Shown here: piece after piece, positions 27,101 through 32,067 of the stretch | Layout of the letters: the number at the start of each line of letters is the position of its first letter | Position numbering within the stretch: the stretch's first letter is position 1 | NCBI GenBank assembly: GCA_948146395.1 | Contig: OX411559.1 | Span: forward strand, 41,948,239 to 42,012,238 | Length of the DNA: 64,000 bases | Reading direction: 5' to 3' | Source: Fragum whitleyi | Taxonomy: Eukaryota; Mollusca; Bivalvia; Cardiida; Cardiidae | Program-made: the position numbers and the translations under genes | Notes under the pieces: generated by a model | Databases searched by the model: none | Told to the model about the DNA's origin: nothing | Seen by the model: only the letters and a program-made list of their open reading frames with translations

Positions 27101-28920
27101 GTGTTTAAAAACAAAAGCTTTGATTGGGCAGTTTATATTTGGGACATTATTAAAAACAGAAAAGATATGTAATAGTGATATGAATTGGTCAAAGTCTCTT
27201 ATTGAGAGCTGATATCAGTATTCATGTGAAAAAACAATAGGAAGATATGCTAGGGTCAATAATTTTTTTGTCCAGAATAGACCAACACTTTGTTACTTCA
27301 GATGTGTGAAATTCCTTGTTAGCTCCACTGGCTGAAAGCCACTGGGGCTATTGTCATGGTGTCGTGTCCGTCGTGCCTCTGTCTGTGTGTCCTGTCGTAA
27401 ACTTTTTCTTTAAAAATCTTCTCCTCAGAAACTACTGGATGGATTTCAACCAAACTTCACAGGAATGACCCTTGGGTGAACCTCTTTCAAGCTTGTTTAA
27501 GAAATTTTGATCCAATGAAAAACATGGATTTAATGGGTATGGCTAATTTCCAAATATGGTAAAAAGTGACTTTTCTCATGTTCTAATTGATGGATACCAA
27601 ATAGATTTAATGTGAATTATCCTTGGGTGACCCTTTATCAGTCTACCAAAAATTATTGTGATGAAAAATATGTATTTTATGGGCGGAGGTCATTTCTCTA
27701 TATGTTATATAGTGGAAACTTTGAAAATCATTTTCTCAGAATCTAACTGATAGATATCAACCAAATTTTACATGAATGATCCTTGGGTGACCCTTTATCA
27801 GTCTACCAAAAATTATTGTGATCGGATGAAAAATATGTATTTTATGGGCGGAGGTCTTTTCTCTATATGTTATATATTGGAAACTTTGAAAATTATTTTC
27901 TCAGAATGTAAGTGATGAATATCAACCAAATTTCACTGGAATGATCCTTTAGTGATTCTTTATCAGTCTACCAAATATTTTTGTGATCAGATGAAAAATA
28001 TGTATTTTATGGGCGGAGGTAATTTCTCTCTATGTTATATAGTGGAAACTTTGAAAATCATTTTCTCAAAATGTAAATGATGGATATCAATCAAACTTCA
28101 TTAGTTTGATCCTTGGGTGATCCATTATCATGCAGCCAAAAATTATTGTCATTGGATGAAAAATATGTCTTTAATCAGCGGAGGTCATTTCTCTATATAT
28201 TATATAGTGGAAACTATGAAAATCATTTCAACATCAGTAGAACACAAAATATCTAAAAATATAGTCAAAACTTAGATTAATTTTGCTATTACAAGAATTT
28301 CAAGCCTGTGGAGTGACACAAGCCATTCATGGCTTTCTAGTTTTAGAAATTGTTGAAACAATTGTAAAGGATACTGTAAGTGATTTACCCTATATATTCT
28401 AAGGTATACACTTAATAAACTCGTAAAAGAATAACAGTTTTGTTAAGAATGAATATAACACATAAAAAAGGAATTTTAATACAAATTTTATTTCTATTTG
28501 ATTCCTGACGGCAGCACTCATCCTTTCCAACTATATGTCTTCAGCCAATGGGTTGATAATTGGCAGGACAGCAGCTTTGGGCTAGGAAAAGATATAATGG
28601 TAGGAGCTCTAGTCGCCGCAATATAACTAAGTGATTTTTGAAAGTGGCATAAAGCCCCATTCAAACATACAAAATTTATTTTCATTTACAGGGCACCAAT
28701 GCAAGGTATTCCTGGGCAACAGCAGACTTATGTAACCTCATCACTCCCCCAGACACATCCACAACAAAATGTAGTTCCAACACAACCACAGAATATTCAT
28801 ACGCCCATGTCAAATCTAGGCCAGATTCAACCGCAATATTTACAAAACGTGCCACAAATTTCAACAATACCACAAGGACATTTTCAACCAACTTCAATAC
28901 CGCAACAACAGTTGCTCTGA
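861..28920 (+). CDS. STAM: STAM: signal transducing adaptor molecule, ESCRT-0 subunit (5' partial, 14 exons)
   Basis: This gene encodes the STAM subunit of ESCRT-0, which binds ubiquitinated cargo and HRS on early endosomes and sorts receptors toward lysosomes. Fourteen exons joined by GT-AG introns keep one frame: 861-936, 2691-2789, 4484-4569, 6467-6533, 8306-8381, 11220-11344, 16984-17069, 19321-19415, 20236-20312, 22892-22982, 23794-23848, 25524-25680, 26750-27036 and 28692-28920, about 534 residues before TGA. In order they encode the rest of a VHS domain ([37 protein letters not shown]), a UIM ([16 protein letters not shown]), an SH3 domain (ALYDF, NWWKG, FPANFV), a helical core ([22 protein letters not shown]) and a Gln/Met/Pro-rich tail ending QQQLL. 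The order and intron-split domains match animal STAM1/2. Vertebrate STAM is about 540 residues, so roughly 40 N-terminal residues lie upstream of the window. Introns are full of repeats. Identification is by remembered family motifs, not by a search. Confidence 0.95.
975..1315. mobile_element. short inverted-repeat element, GCTTGTGTTTGACCC family
   Basis: The ends read gcttgtgtttgacccttaa and gctagcacgagccc, an imperfect terminal inverted repeat. A strong internal hairpin at about 1046-1112 pairs gacccttagaaatttct with its complement. A second copy is at 2033-2396. Confidence 0.5.
1374..1445. repeat. hairpin: CCAATCTAAT...ATTAGATTGG
   Basis: This is an inverted repeat with arms ccaatctaat and attagattgg around a short loop, flanked by matching acattg/caatgt. 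It is probably a small hairpin element. Confidence 0.45.
1505..2009. mobile_element. short inverted-repeat element with central hairpin
   Basis: The outer ends gcatattt and aaatatgc, then caacact/agtgttg, and repeated GGACTCC/GGAGTCC motifs are arranged symmetrically. They surround a near-perfect hairpin at 1826-1864 (gaagaaattgctt loop aagcaatttcttc). Confidence 0.5.
2033..2396. mobile_element. second copy of GCTTG...CAAGC family
   Basis: The start (gggcttgacccttaaacc) and end (gcaagcacaagcc) match the element at 975-1315. The internal hairpin at about 2226-2270 is a different sequence (acaataaagtg / cactttattgt). Confidence 0.5.
2691..2789 (+). CDS. STAM: STAM exon, VHS domain part 2
   Basis: 33 codons lie between a tttcag acceptor and a gtaaga donor, phase 0 on both sides. 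They encode [20 protein letters not shown] and [13 protein letters not shown]. The NCG(R/K)xFHLE(V/I)CSRDF segment is a hallmark of the STAM VHS domain. A three-copy 100-bp tandem repeat follows in the next intron. Confidence 0.95.
2810..3115. repeat. three-copy 100-bp tandem repeat
   Basis: Units beginning agttgtgatttttgatttta occur at 2821, 2921 and 3021, spaced exactly 100 bases. It begins about 20 bases after the donor of the exon at 2691-2789. Confidence 0.85.
3203..3431. mobile_element. hairpin element, TTAACCCTTT family copy 1
   Basis: Terminal inverted repeat TTAACCCTTT / AAAGGGTTAA with about 230 bp between. A central hairpin of about 40 bases (gaagaaattgcttctgac, aagcaatttcttc) is present. 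Other copies are at 30271-30475, 47545-49764 (interrupted) and 58909-59135, with a variant at 42666-42893. Confidence 0.75.
3516..3775. mobile_element. hairpin element, TTAACCCTTGTCATGCTGA family copy 1
   Basis: Terminal inverted repeats of about 19 bases (TTAACCCTTGTCATGCTGA and its complement) flank about 220 bp with a central hairpin (acatcagcctgcacat / atgtgcagtctgatgt). This is the best preserved small family in the window. No coding capacity, so non-autonomous. Confidence 0.8.
4120..4330. mobile_element. hairpin element with GCAAACTGTTTGCA-type stem, copy 1
   Basis: A long stem pairs caaactgtttgcaaattat / ataatttacaaacaatttg and ccccactt/aagtgggg across 4208-4290. Related hairpins are at about 33935-34030 and 45555-45650. 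Confidence 0.55.
4484..4569 (+). CDS. STAM: STAM exon, VHS domain part 3
   Basis: The exon runs from a tttgcag acceptor to a gtaggt donor and holds 28 codons plus two bases (phase 2). It encodes [20 protein letters not shown] then EFKDDAAL. It corresponds to VHS helices 6-7, 'HPKVxEKLKxLMxxW' in vertebrate STAM. Confidence 0.93.
4730..5090. mobile_element. hairpin element with CTTGTCC motifs, copy 1
   Basis: The element starts near aggggtgtgaaaat and ends near accccTGATT. Several 'cttgtcc.tggataag' motifs flank a central hairpin (gaagaaaatgct...agcattttcttc). A reversed copy is at 41341-41590. Confidence 0.5.
5091..5355. mobile_element. hairpin element, TTTCCAACAATTT family copy 1
   Basis: The ends are gcctgtgcctgacatttccaa and its degraded complement (ttggaaatgtcacgcacaagc). 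The hairpin is tctggtcagcctgtgc atct gcacagtcagaccaga. Other copies or halves are at 24825-24990, 31033-31400, 40676-40915, 45700-45890 and 38878-38945. Confidence 0.6.
5653..6059 (+). mobile_element. ATGCCCCC-type element, short core
   Basis: The 5' end is a subterminal palindrome (atgcccccgcatcg / cggaggcat) followed by a gtccgtctgtccgtcc tract. The 3' end reads CCCTCATTAGCCTCTTGTTT. It has the same plan as the larger elements at 11741 and 60561 but no tandem array. Confidence 0.6.
6095..6345 (+). mobile_element. tRNA-derived SINE, degraded head
   Basis: B-box-like gggtttgattcc, then the body motifs 'ccaataggttgataatt', 'gaaaaataccaggaatccat', 'taggtgctccag', 'gaaggcggcac' shared with the full-length SINE at 35092-35365. 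Confidence 0.7.
6365..6432. repeat. hairpin ATTGTAAGTGCCTAT / ATAGGCACTAACAAT
   Basis: A near-perfect stem with a short loop ends 35 bases before the exon at 6467. It resembles hairpins at 30474-30525 and 46978-47025. Confidence 0.5.
6467..6533 (+). CDS. STAM: STAM exon, end of VHS domain
   Basis: The first T completes the split serine codon (AG|T). Then 22 codons read [20 protein letters not shown] and AT up to a gtaagt donor. This is the last VHS helix and the start of the linker; it matches 'SLIxxxxxxLKxxGxxF' of family members. Confidence 0.92.
6610..6905. mobile_element. short inverted-repeat element with AACTACAGCTT hairpin, copy 1
   Basis: The ends are ggcgtaactag and gctacgcc. The central hairpin is aacatcgtaactacagctta / taagctgtagtttcgatgtt. 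A reverse-orientation copy lies at 62470-62800. Confidence 0.65.
6925..7105. mobile_element. inverted-repeat element with AAGCAAGCACC motifs
   Basis: The ends are acagtcaaacctgt and acaggtttgacagt. The interior repeats 'cttaagcaagcac'. Relatives are at 34130-34310 and 37950-38310 (acttgtgttaagcgacc...ggtcgcttaatag). Confidence 0.55.
7465..7710 (+). mobile_element. SINE, 5' truncated
   Basis: The body matches other SINE copies from 'cagcactcattatttctgac' through 'gataactgaaaaaatgttgaaagtggcgttaaac' and ends with an aatcaatcaa-type tail at 7695-7706. Confidence 0.75.
8306..8381 (+). CDS. STAM: STAM exon, linker and start of UIM
   Basis: 25 codons plus one base read [20 protein letters not shown] then DDLAK. 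The exon runs from a ttcag acceptor to a gtataa donor (phase 1). The acidic EEDDLAK opens the ubiquitin-interacting motif, which is completed by the next exon. Confidence 0.93.
8520..8780. repeat. G-homopolymer and CATTATAACGC repeat fragment
   Basis: ctccattataatgaaatctgt and atccattataacgcgggctc look like a terminal fragment of an inverted-repeat element. A G-run of about 22 bases at about 8616-8633 follows. No coding feature. Confidence 0.35.
8862..9090 (-). mobile_element. SINE, reverse orientation, diverged
   Basis: On the minus strand it reads 'gagataGCAGTTTGGGGTTAGGAAAGGATGTG...' type body and 'cggcggcactta' near the B-box. It is 5' truncated and more CpG-rich than other copies. Confidence 0.55.
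9090..10610. other. CpG-rich, repeat-poor intron segment
   Basis: This 1.5 kb stretch has many CpG dinucleotides and few recognised repeats, unlike the rest of the window. It contains an A-run (about 10110-10137), a G-run beside CGGCGGCGGC (10297-10328), and a TGACGTCA at 10555-10562. Open frames on both strands at 10202-10610 overlap and have low-complexity centres, so no gene is called. It may be an internal regulatory region or an old insertion. Confidence 0.35.
11220..11344 (+). CDS. STAM: STAM exon, UIM completion and linker to SH3
   Basis: Two bases complete an alanine codon, then 41 codons start [11 protein letters not shown] and end QRVKEVRK. Joined to the previous exon this gives a full [17 protein letters not shown], with the invariant Ala-x-x-x-Ser core that binds ubiquitin. 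The rest is a Ser/Thr-rich linker. The acceptor is tttccag and the donor gtttgt (phase 0). Confidence 0.93.
11741..15462 (+). mobile_element. 3.7 kb AGCTCACC-type tandem-core element (Helitron-like, non-autonomous)
   Basis: The 5' end is a subterminal palindrome (AGCTCACCTGAGC, then GCTCATGTGAGCT) followed by ATTGTGATCACC and a CGTCCGTCGGTCGTC-rich tract. The core has about 19 units of 165-166 bp (ccaggtgcggagcacca anchor at 12141, 12306, 12472, 12637 and so on to about 15123). The 3' end is GGTGAGCGACCC, a hairpin AGGGCCAATGGCCCT and CTTGTT. T-runs flank it. There is no long open frame. The short minus-strand frames (MPIF...) are repeat copies. The class is inferred from architecture and insertion pattern, not from a search. 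Confidence 0.75.
12141..15140. repeat. 165-bp tandem array, about 19 units
   Basis: Unit types can be told apart by the segment before ccaggtgc: type A 'tctgttgggctg' and type B 'gactgtagatac'. In order they run roughly A A B A B B B A B B A B B A A A B and two diverged units, so an A-B-B trimer of about 496 bp recurs in the middle. Confidence 0.8.
15484..16833. mobile_element. 1.35 kb fold-back (long palindrome) element
   Basis: The left arm (15484-16162) and right arm (16181-16833) are inverted copies along nearly all their length. Matching pieces include ctgattggtt/aaccaatcag, cacgtgggg/ccccacgtg, ttcccgatcatcaa and its complement, and acagcgagtcga/tcgactcgctgt. The centre is gccttagcacatggc / gccatgtgctaaggc around an 18-base spacer. 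Arms differ by small indels and substitutions. No open frame. Confidence 0.85.
16834..16953. repeat. perfect-looking hairpin next to SH3 exon
   Basis: tggggtatacagtgcaattg...cgctctttgggcg...caattgcactttatacccca folds on itself with about 40-base arms. The sequence repeats the centre of the adjacent fold-back element. It ends about 60 bases before the exon at 16984. Confidence 0.85.
16984..17069 (+). CDS. STAM: STAM exon, SH3 domain part 1
   Basis: 28 codons plus two bases read [20 protein letters not shown] then [13 protein letters not shown] and the acidic RT loop ([10 protein letters not shown]) are clear SH3 features. The acceptor is cttgtgtag and the donor gtaagt (phase 2). A perfect-looking hairpin of repeat origin ends only about 60 bases upstream, so part of the branch-point and pyrimidine region is probably repeat-derived. 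Confidence 0.95.
17086..17320. mobile_element. GAATGAGTGGTCAT family element, partial copy
   Basis: It holds the outer arm 'gaggatatttaatgagtggtcattgaatactgaatttattaaacgagtcatc', its complement, and the far end 'ttccactagtgtaataacacccatgtaatatc'. The middle part with the CRE pair is missing. Full copies are at 24998-25412 and 39785-40192. Confidence 0.65.
17540..18865. mobile_element. CGTGAAAATATAG family element split by another element
   Basis: The parts 17540-17762 and 18788-18865 match the continuous sequence at about 35445-35625 (aaatttcacatt, aagaaatagaataatc, ttcgtgaaaatatag, then gttcactcaat, cttacactgaaacaaacgat). The gap is filled by the element at 17763-18787. Confidence 0.65.
17763..18787 (+). 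mobile_element. AGCTCCACTGG-type tandem-core element, copy 1
   Basis: The 5' end (AGCTCCACTGGCTGAAAGCC then CTGGGGCTATTGTCATGGC) is a subterminal palindrome, followed by a gtccgtcgtgcgtgcgtc tract. The core has 165-bp units (tcattttctcagaat at about 18181, 18346 and 18511). The 3' end is AAGCCATTCATGGCTTTCTAGT. The inner consensus 'ctcctcagaaactactggat' is shared in spirit with the element at 11741. Confidence 0.7.
19321..19415 (+). CDS. STAM: STAM exon, SH3 domain part 2
   Basis: The first T completes the split serine. The exon then reads [20 protein letters not shown] and [11 protein letters not shown], with one base left over (phase 1). The tandem Trp of NWWKG, the Gly of GLFP and the FPANFV segment complete the peptide-binding SH3 fold. 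In STAM this domain recruits the deubiquitinases USP8 and AMSH. Confidence 0.95.
19476..19538. repeat. CAGTTGTAACTGCC hairpin, copy 1
   Basis: A stem of about 28 pairs (gctcagtgcaaaacagttg... / ...caactgttttgcgct) with an aaga loop. Relatives are at 24552-24616, 26232-26293, 31861-31930 and 54966-55031. Confidence 0.75.
19908..20185 (+). mobile_element. tRNA-derived SINE, near full length
   Basis: The tRNA-like head (ctgcaatagcgcagttggta A-box, gggtttgatcccc B-box) is followed by the shared body and the 'gaaagattattcaaagcgacataaaac' tail. It ends about 50 bases before the exon at 20236. Confidence 0.8.
20236..20312 (+). CDS. STAM: STAM exon, post-SH3 linker
   Basis: Two bases complete a proline codon. 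25 codons then read [20 protein letters not shown] and TEIEE, ending at a gtgagc donor (phase 0). The 'KKxVxFSDxVQVxTIE' pattern is conserved just after the SH3 domain in animal STAM proteins. Confidence 0.92.
20641..20727 (+). ncRNA. tRNA-like sequence (SINE head or tRNA pseudogene)
   Basis: A-box-like tggctcagtgga and B-box-like ggttcgtatcc lie 51 bases apart. A T-run (20728-20736) could end Pol III transcription. The acceptor and T stems are imperfect and no clean anticodon arm folds, so it is not a functional tRNA call. Confidence 0.4.
21142..21171. repeat. A-homopolymer of about 30
   Basis: A continuous A-run beside atgccattaaatg. It could be the tail of a retroposed sequence. Confidence 0.8.
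21215..21292 (-). ncRNA. tRNA-like sequence on minus strand
   Basis: The minus strand reads gtggcgtagtcgagtggata (A-box-like) and gagttcgattctgc (B-box). It looks like a Ser/Leu-type tRNA relic or SINE head. It faces the tRNA-like sequence at 20641 across about 500 bases. Confidence 0.4.
21737..22110. mobile_element. GAATGAGTGGTCAT family element, internally changed copy
   Basis: The outer part (gaggatattgaatgagtggt, attgagcaagtcatctataaaa, gttttagatgaggggttt) and the far part (gttattccactagtgtattatcaccca) match the family. The CRE pair is not intact in this copy. Confidence 0.6.
22130..22520 (-). mobile_element. CGTGAAAATATAG family element, reverse and diverged
   Basis: On the minus strand it carries gcaaaatgacgtgcttttaa, tttcatgtcatttttgcatta and related blocks also seen at 35430-35520 and 35960-36100. 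Borders are uncertain. Confidence 0.4.
22892..22982 (+). CDS. STAM: STAM exon, helical core part 1
   Basis: 30 codons plus one base read [20 protein letters not shown] then [10 protein letters not shown]. The acceptor is acattcag and the donor gtaaga (phase 1). It matches the start of the STAM core helix ('KMDQLLQMLQSxDP'), which pairs with HRS to form the ESCRT-0 coiled coil. Confidence 0.93.
23375..23630 (+). mobile_element. second SINE type
   Basis: B-box-like gggttcaattcccgggctgg is followed by an unrelated body (gatgagactttaaaccgaggccccgtg, gtgctttacaccgagcatgtt, cgtcttcttggggcgtcgctcatatgg) and a gataaataaatgg tail. It then runs into acacacac. It differs from the main SINE family here. 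Confidence 0.6.
23794..23848 (+). CDS. STAM: STAM exon, helical core part 2 (55 bp micro-like exon)
   Basis: This is the shortest exon: two bases, 17 codons and two bases. It reads (E)[17 protein letters not shown] between a tttttcag acceptor and a gtgagc donor. The MGPLID segment is strongly conserved in STAM. Confidence 0.92.
23897..23941. repeat. perfect hairpin TCCCATAGTATCCCTATCT
   Basis: A 19-base arm tcccatagtatccctatct and its exact complement surround a short loop (ataa), about 50 bases after the donor at 23848. Confidence 0.85.
24426..24490. mobile_element. half copy of TTAACCCTTGTCATGCTGA family
   Basis: aaacccttgtcatgctgagc and ttccagctttggcaggagg match one end of the family only. 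The rest is missing. Confidence 0.6.
24552..24616. repeat. CAGTTGTAACTGCC hairpin, copy 2 (decayed)
   Basis: gctcagtgtgaaacagttgtaactacctata pairs with a right arm carrying several substitutions (gtaggcagttactacttttaagtgcttag). Confidence 0.65.
24825..24990. mobile_element. TTTCCAACAATTT family, rearranged copy
   Basis: It contains tttttgaaaatgtcactcacaggc and the hairpin half gccagcctgt...gcacagtctgaccagagtcttcactatg. Confidence 0.45.
24998..25412. mobile_element. GAATGAGTGGTCAT family element with paired CRE sites
   Basis: Near full copy. An outer stem (ataccgaaattattaaacgagtcatctataaa and its complement) is followed by the interior and the end 'tccacttccatgatgtaggtcatattata'. Two perfect TGACGTCA palindromes lie at 25243-25250 and 25265-25272, 14 bases apart. 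It ends about 110 bases before the exon at 25524. Confidence 0.7.
25524..25680 (+). CDS. STAM: STAM exon, helical core part 3 and start of tail
   Basis: One base completes the split arginine. 52 codons then begin [20 protein letters not shown] and continue into a Pro/Met-rich segment ending PPGSVQGQ at a gtaagg donor (phase 0). The first half matches 'RKHSELSELNxKVMEALxLY' of vertebrate STAM. A degraded partial copy of the 3' half lies at about 25731-25820 in the following intron. Confidence 0.93.
25731..25820 (+). pseudogene. partial duplicate of the STAM exon at 25524-25680
   Basis: Repeats about 85 bases from the 3' half of the exon (aaggaatgcc, ccgcctgtgatggggat, acaggggcag) followed by gtta. 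One A is lost near the start (gaaatg to gaatg), which shifts the frame, and there are several substitutions. There is no acceptor directly before it, so it is probably not used. Confidence 0.8.
26232..26293. repeat. CAGTTGTAACTGCC hairpin, copy 3
   Basis: ggctaagtgttaaacagttg...tggcagttacaagtgtttcacacttag; the loop is shortened to tatat. Confidence 0.7.
26750..27036 (+). CDS. STAM: STAM exon, Gln/Met/Pro-rich tail with coding minisatellite
   Basis: 95 codons plus two bases start [17 protein letters not shown] after a ttttacag acceptor and end at a gtaagt donor (phase 2). The exon is built from [17 protein letters not shown] repeats. Two adjacent 39-base units at 26849-26887 and 26888-26926 are identical base for base. 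The composition suits the low-complexity STAM C-terminus. Repeat number may vary between individuals. The opposite-strand open frames here are shadows of the repeat. Confidence 0.92.
27321..28347 (+). mobile_element. AGCTCCACTGG-type tandem-core element, copy 2
   Basis: Same ends as the copy at 17763 (tagctccactggctgaaagc; aagccattcatggctttctagt). It has a gtccgtcgtgcctctgtctg tract and 165-bp core units (at about 27728, 27893 and 28058). Confidence 0.7.
28495..28675 (+). mobile_element. SINE body, 5' truncated
   Basis: gattcctgacggcagcactcatcc through 'tgaaagtggcataaagccccattcaaac'. It ends just before the last STAM acceptor. Confidence 0.7.
28692..28920 (+). CDS. STAM: STAM terminal coding exon
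   Basis: The first G completes a split glycine. 75 codons and TGA follow, starting [20 protein letters not shown] and ending [12 protein letters not shown]. The tail is Gln/Pro-rich like vertebrate STAM, which also ends in a Leu-Leu pair. A SINE fragment ends about 20 bases before the acceptor. Confidence 0.92.
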
Positions 28921-28948
28921 AACAGTTATAAATATCCTCTTATATGTT

Positions 28949-29492
28949 AACCTGAGCATAGCTTGCTCATAGTGAATTCTTGTGATCTTTGCTTGTCTGT
29001 CATGTTTTTCTGGTTTTAACAATTGAACATCCCAGTCCTAAAGGCTTGCAAGTGTCTATACAGTGTACAGGCAGTAACAAGCTTTAAGGAATTGGATGTT
29101 GAACAGGGTTTTAGAGGATGCAGGTTATGTGAGTCCTAGACTCAAATAAGTGGCCAGGACTCTAAAATTCCAGACGAGAGTCCCTAGGTCCCTCTGGGTA
29201 TAAACTTTAGAGTGCAGTTAGACTTTGTAATGATGTAGCAAGTTATAAGAATGAACTATATCTAAAATAGCAATGAATTGAAAATGAAGATGTATCAAAA
29301 GGTGCAATTATGGCAAATTCTTTCTTTACACTCACCCCTAATGAAAATTTGCTAAAAAATGCAGTCATAAGTATTATTTTTCATGAAAATGATTGAGCTC
29401 AATTTTCGACACTGAAAAACTACAAGTTGTTCACTCATGTTTACAATATGAATTCAGGTGAGCAATTAAGGACCATTATGGTCCTCTTGTTT
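28949..29492 (+). mobile_element. diverged AGCTCACC-type element in STAM 3' UTR
   Basis: The 5' end aacctgagcatagcttgctcatagtgaattcttgtgatc resembles the palindrome start. The 3' end is AGGTGAGCAATTAAGGACCA then TTATGGTCCTCTTGTT. The core is not clearly tandem. Confidence 0.5.
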
Positions 29493-29544
29493 TGTATACT
29501 GTGTGTAACTAAGGGTCTGATATCAGTTCCAATATACCTCAGCT

Positions 29545-29795
29545 GCTGTCATACATAGTTGGTAGCGCGTAGGACTGACAATCTAGGCATCCCGGGTTTG
29601 ATCTCTGATGGTGGCACTCATTCTTTCCAACTATTTGTTTCCCACCAGGGGGTCAGTTGTCATAGACATATGTGGGATAGCAGATAGAGGCTAGGAAAGG
29701 ATTTAATGGTAGTGCTGGTGTGAGAAATACCAGGAATTCATAGTCAGGTGCCCCAGCGGCCACGATATCGATTGTTGAAAGGAGTGTTTAAGGTC
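29545..29795 (+). mobile_element. tRNA-derived SINE
   Basis: Head with agttggtagcgcgtaggactgac and gggtttgatctctg, then the standard body (aggctaggaaaggattt, gaaataccaggaattcat) and a 'gttgaaaggagtgttt' tail. Confidence 0.75.
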
Positions 29796-30166
29796 CAAAG
29801 TATCAATTATGAATCCAAATGCGATGTTCTTGTGTAACCCTTTCCTGTACAAACCCTGTTTTCTTTGTTCCTTTATAACAAGCTATTTCTTTTTCTCCCA
29901 TGATCTTCTAACACAAAGGGTGTTTTCTATTCAAATATCACATTTCCTTCAGTCAACATTATTGATAATTTATTAATCACTTAATCAGACCCTTGTTTGC
30001 ATGTGGTAGGTTTTTGATTGTGATTCATGTTTATTGTTTATGATGTGATAATCATTTAGTGACGTTTCAGCTCTCCTTTAAGCTTGTTTGATGTCAAATG
30101 TAATTTGTTTCAAAGCATTATTATCCTTAAGTTTTGAATGTTACACAAGTATTTGAATCTAATAGC

Positions 30167-30172
30167 AATAAA
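30167..30172 (+). promoter_or_regulatory. candidate STAM polyadenylation signal AATAAA
   Basis: A canonical AATAAA lies about 1.25 kb after the STAM stop and is followed by a T/G-rich stretch (tctttgtcagtgttta). It is the best-placed hexamer before the next dense repeat block. RNA evidence is absent. Confidence 0.35.
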
Positions 30173-30270
30173 ATACATTCTTTGTCAGTGTTTATAGGAA
30201 AAACCAGGGCTAAAGATTTAAAACTTTTTTGTACTCTGCTGGTAGATATTTTCAAAATAAGGGGTCAGCA

Positions 30271-30475
30271 TTAACCCTTTCCTGTTTTACAAAATTTTGG
30301 ACCTGTCCAAATTCAAAGGATTTGCAAATGAAAAATAACCATTCAGTAGGGAAGAAAATAGTGTGGAAAAAGAAGAAATTGCTTGTCAGAAGCAATTTCT
30401 TCTTTTTTCACAATATTTTCTCAATCATAAAATCACAGGCATGTAAAAAGCAGGGATTAAACAGCAAGGGGTTAA
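30271..30475. mobile_element. TTAACCCTTT hairpin element, copy 2 (reverse)
   Basis: Reads as the reverse complement of 3203-3431: ttaaccctttcctgttttac...aagaagaaattgcttgtcag hairpin...acagcaaggggttaa. Confidence 0.75.
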
Positions 30476-31855
30476 ACTATTGTTAGTGCCTATATGCACT
30501 TACAATAGTTTTTCACTGACCCCTTAAAAGGCTATCACTGGAATTGGATTTAATTTTAGTTGTGTCCATCAAGATTCGTGCTTTCTGATTGGATGAAAAA
30601 TTGGTTTTATTCCTAAATGACAACAATTTTGAGCACACTGCTTTTCTCTAGTTTTTCACACAAAGTAGTCCGTTAAGAAATCACTTTCATTATTGAAAAA
30701 TCCTCGCATTTTTGGTTGATGAATTTGAATAATAAGAAAGGATGAGATTACCTGTTGACTTCATGAAGGTATGAAACTAAAAATCTAATCACATTCATGT
30801 ATGAATCTATTTGGCATATTCATACAGAGTGATTGGAATTTTTGTTTCATTCCTTCGTGAAATCAATAAGTACCCTCTTCATTTCTTCATTAATTTTCTT
30901 AAAGAGGGAAAATAAATCGATTCTGTAGGCATAATTGAGCATGTGTGTGACATATTCAACAATTTCATGTTTATGTGGTTATCAGATATTAAATAGACTT
31001 AACAATTACATAATGTATTTTAATTATTATTTGAGCCTGTGAGTGACATTTCCAACAACTTGCATAAGTTGCAAACATCAAGCAACCAAGATAGTTAGTT
31101 GAACAGTACAACAGGGAGATTGGCTGTCTGTCTGAAGACACATCTAGACCTTATCTATCTGTTAAGTGCAAAATGAAGACTCTGGTCAGACTGTGCAGAT
31201 GCACAGGCTGGCCAGAATCTTTGCTTGGTGCACATTTCAAATTGTTGGAAATCTCATGCACATACTCATTTTGTTGAAAGAATACTATATGTATGAAGCT
31301 ATCTATTAAGCCCATAGTGAAGATTGGTCAGACTGTCTGGATGCACAGGCTGATTTGAATTTTAATGTAGCACACATGTAAAATTATCAAAAATTTCACA
31401 CACATCTGATATATTATAACCTATCCTGAAAAAAGATAGAAAAAAATTGAAAGCATCATGGCAAAAAATTGCTTGTAACAAGCATAAAATTTCTGTCTAC
31501 ATCAAATTATCAAAATTGATATCTTTTCTTTATAATAAATGATTTTTAATATGATAAAGTCTAAAATTTTTGTTGTTTTCTAAATATATTTTGTGGCTAA
31601 AATCTCATAAATTTCCATTTTGTGAGGGTATATTTTGTTGTTGTTTCTGTTGATTTGAAATTAATATATGTATTACTTTGTATGTAAGAAAATAACAAGA
31701 CAATGTTGTAAATTTTATCAAATCTATTAATATGTAAATATTTGCTTTGTGAATTTTAAATGTAAATATTGTACAAGTTGAATGAAAGGTGAAAGTAAAG
31801 CAAATGACTACCATGTATTCAAGATGGAAAAAGATTTCTAAATGTTGAAGAAATA
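30476..31855. other. intergenic stretch between repeats
   Basis: Apart from the hairpin at 30476-30525 and the elements at 31033-31400, this is AT-rich unique-looking sequence. No coding exon with splice signals was recognised. Confidence 0.4.
31033..31400. mobile_element. TTTCCAACAATTT family, two adjacent copies
   Basis: 31033-31275 has both ends (gagcctgtgagtgacatttcc; ttggaaatctcatgcacatactc) and the hairpin ctctggtcagactgtgcaga / tgcacaggctggccaga. 31285-31400 is a second decayed hairpin and end. Confidence 0.6.
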
Positions 31856-31860
31856 ATCAA

Positions 31861-31930
31861 TGGCTCAGCGCGACAAGGCTGAAGCTCCCTATATGTTTAT
31901 AGGGAGCTACAACTGTTTCCCGCAGAGCCA
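31861..31930. repeat. CAGTTGTAACTGCC hairpin family, variant copy
   Basis: tggctcagcgcg...gaagctccctata tgtt tatagggagctac...cgcagagcca. The inner stem is CTCCC/GGGAG where other copies have CTGCC/GGCAG. Confidence 0.7.
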
Positions 31931-32067
31931 TCAATATGCACTGGATTTCAACTGTCTTTAAACCATTTTCAATAGTTTTACTTCTGTCCAAAAACTAGCT
32001 TTGGAAAACATTGTGGAAATTAAGAAATTGCTTATAAAAAGCAATTTCTTCATTTTACACATTTTTT

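Larger units (their letters stand above)
28921..30190 (+). other. STAM: probable STAM 3' UTR, repeat-invaded
   Basis: No further splice-linked coding sequence follows the stop. The stretch holds an AGCTCACCTGAG-type element (about 28949-29492) and a SINE (about 29545-29795), then non-repeat AT-rich sequence with an AATAAA at 30167-30172. The true cleavage site is unknown and could also lie nearer the stop. Confidence 0.45.
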
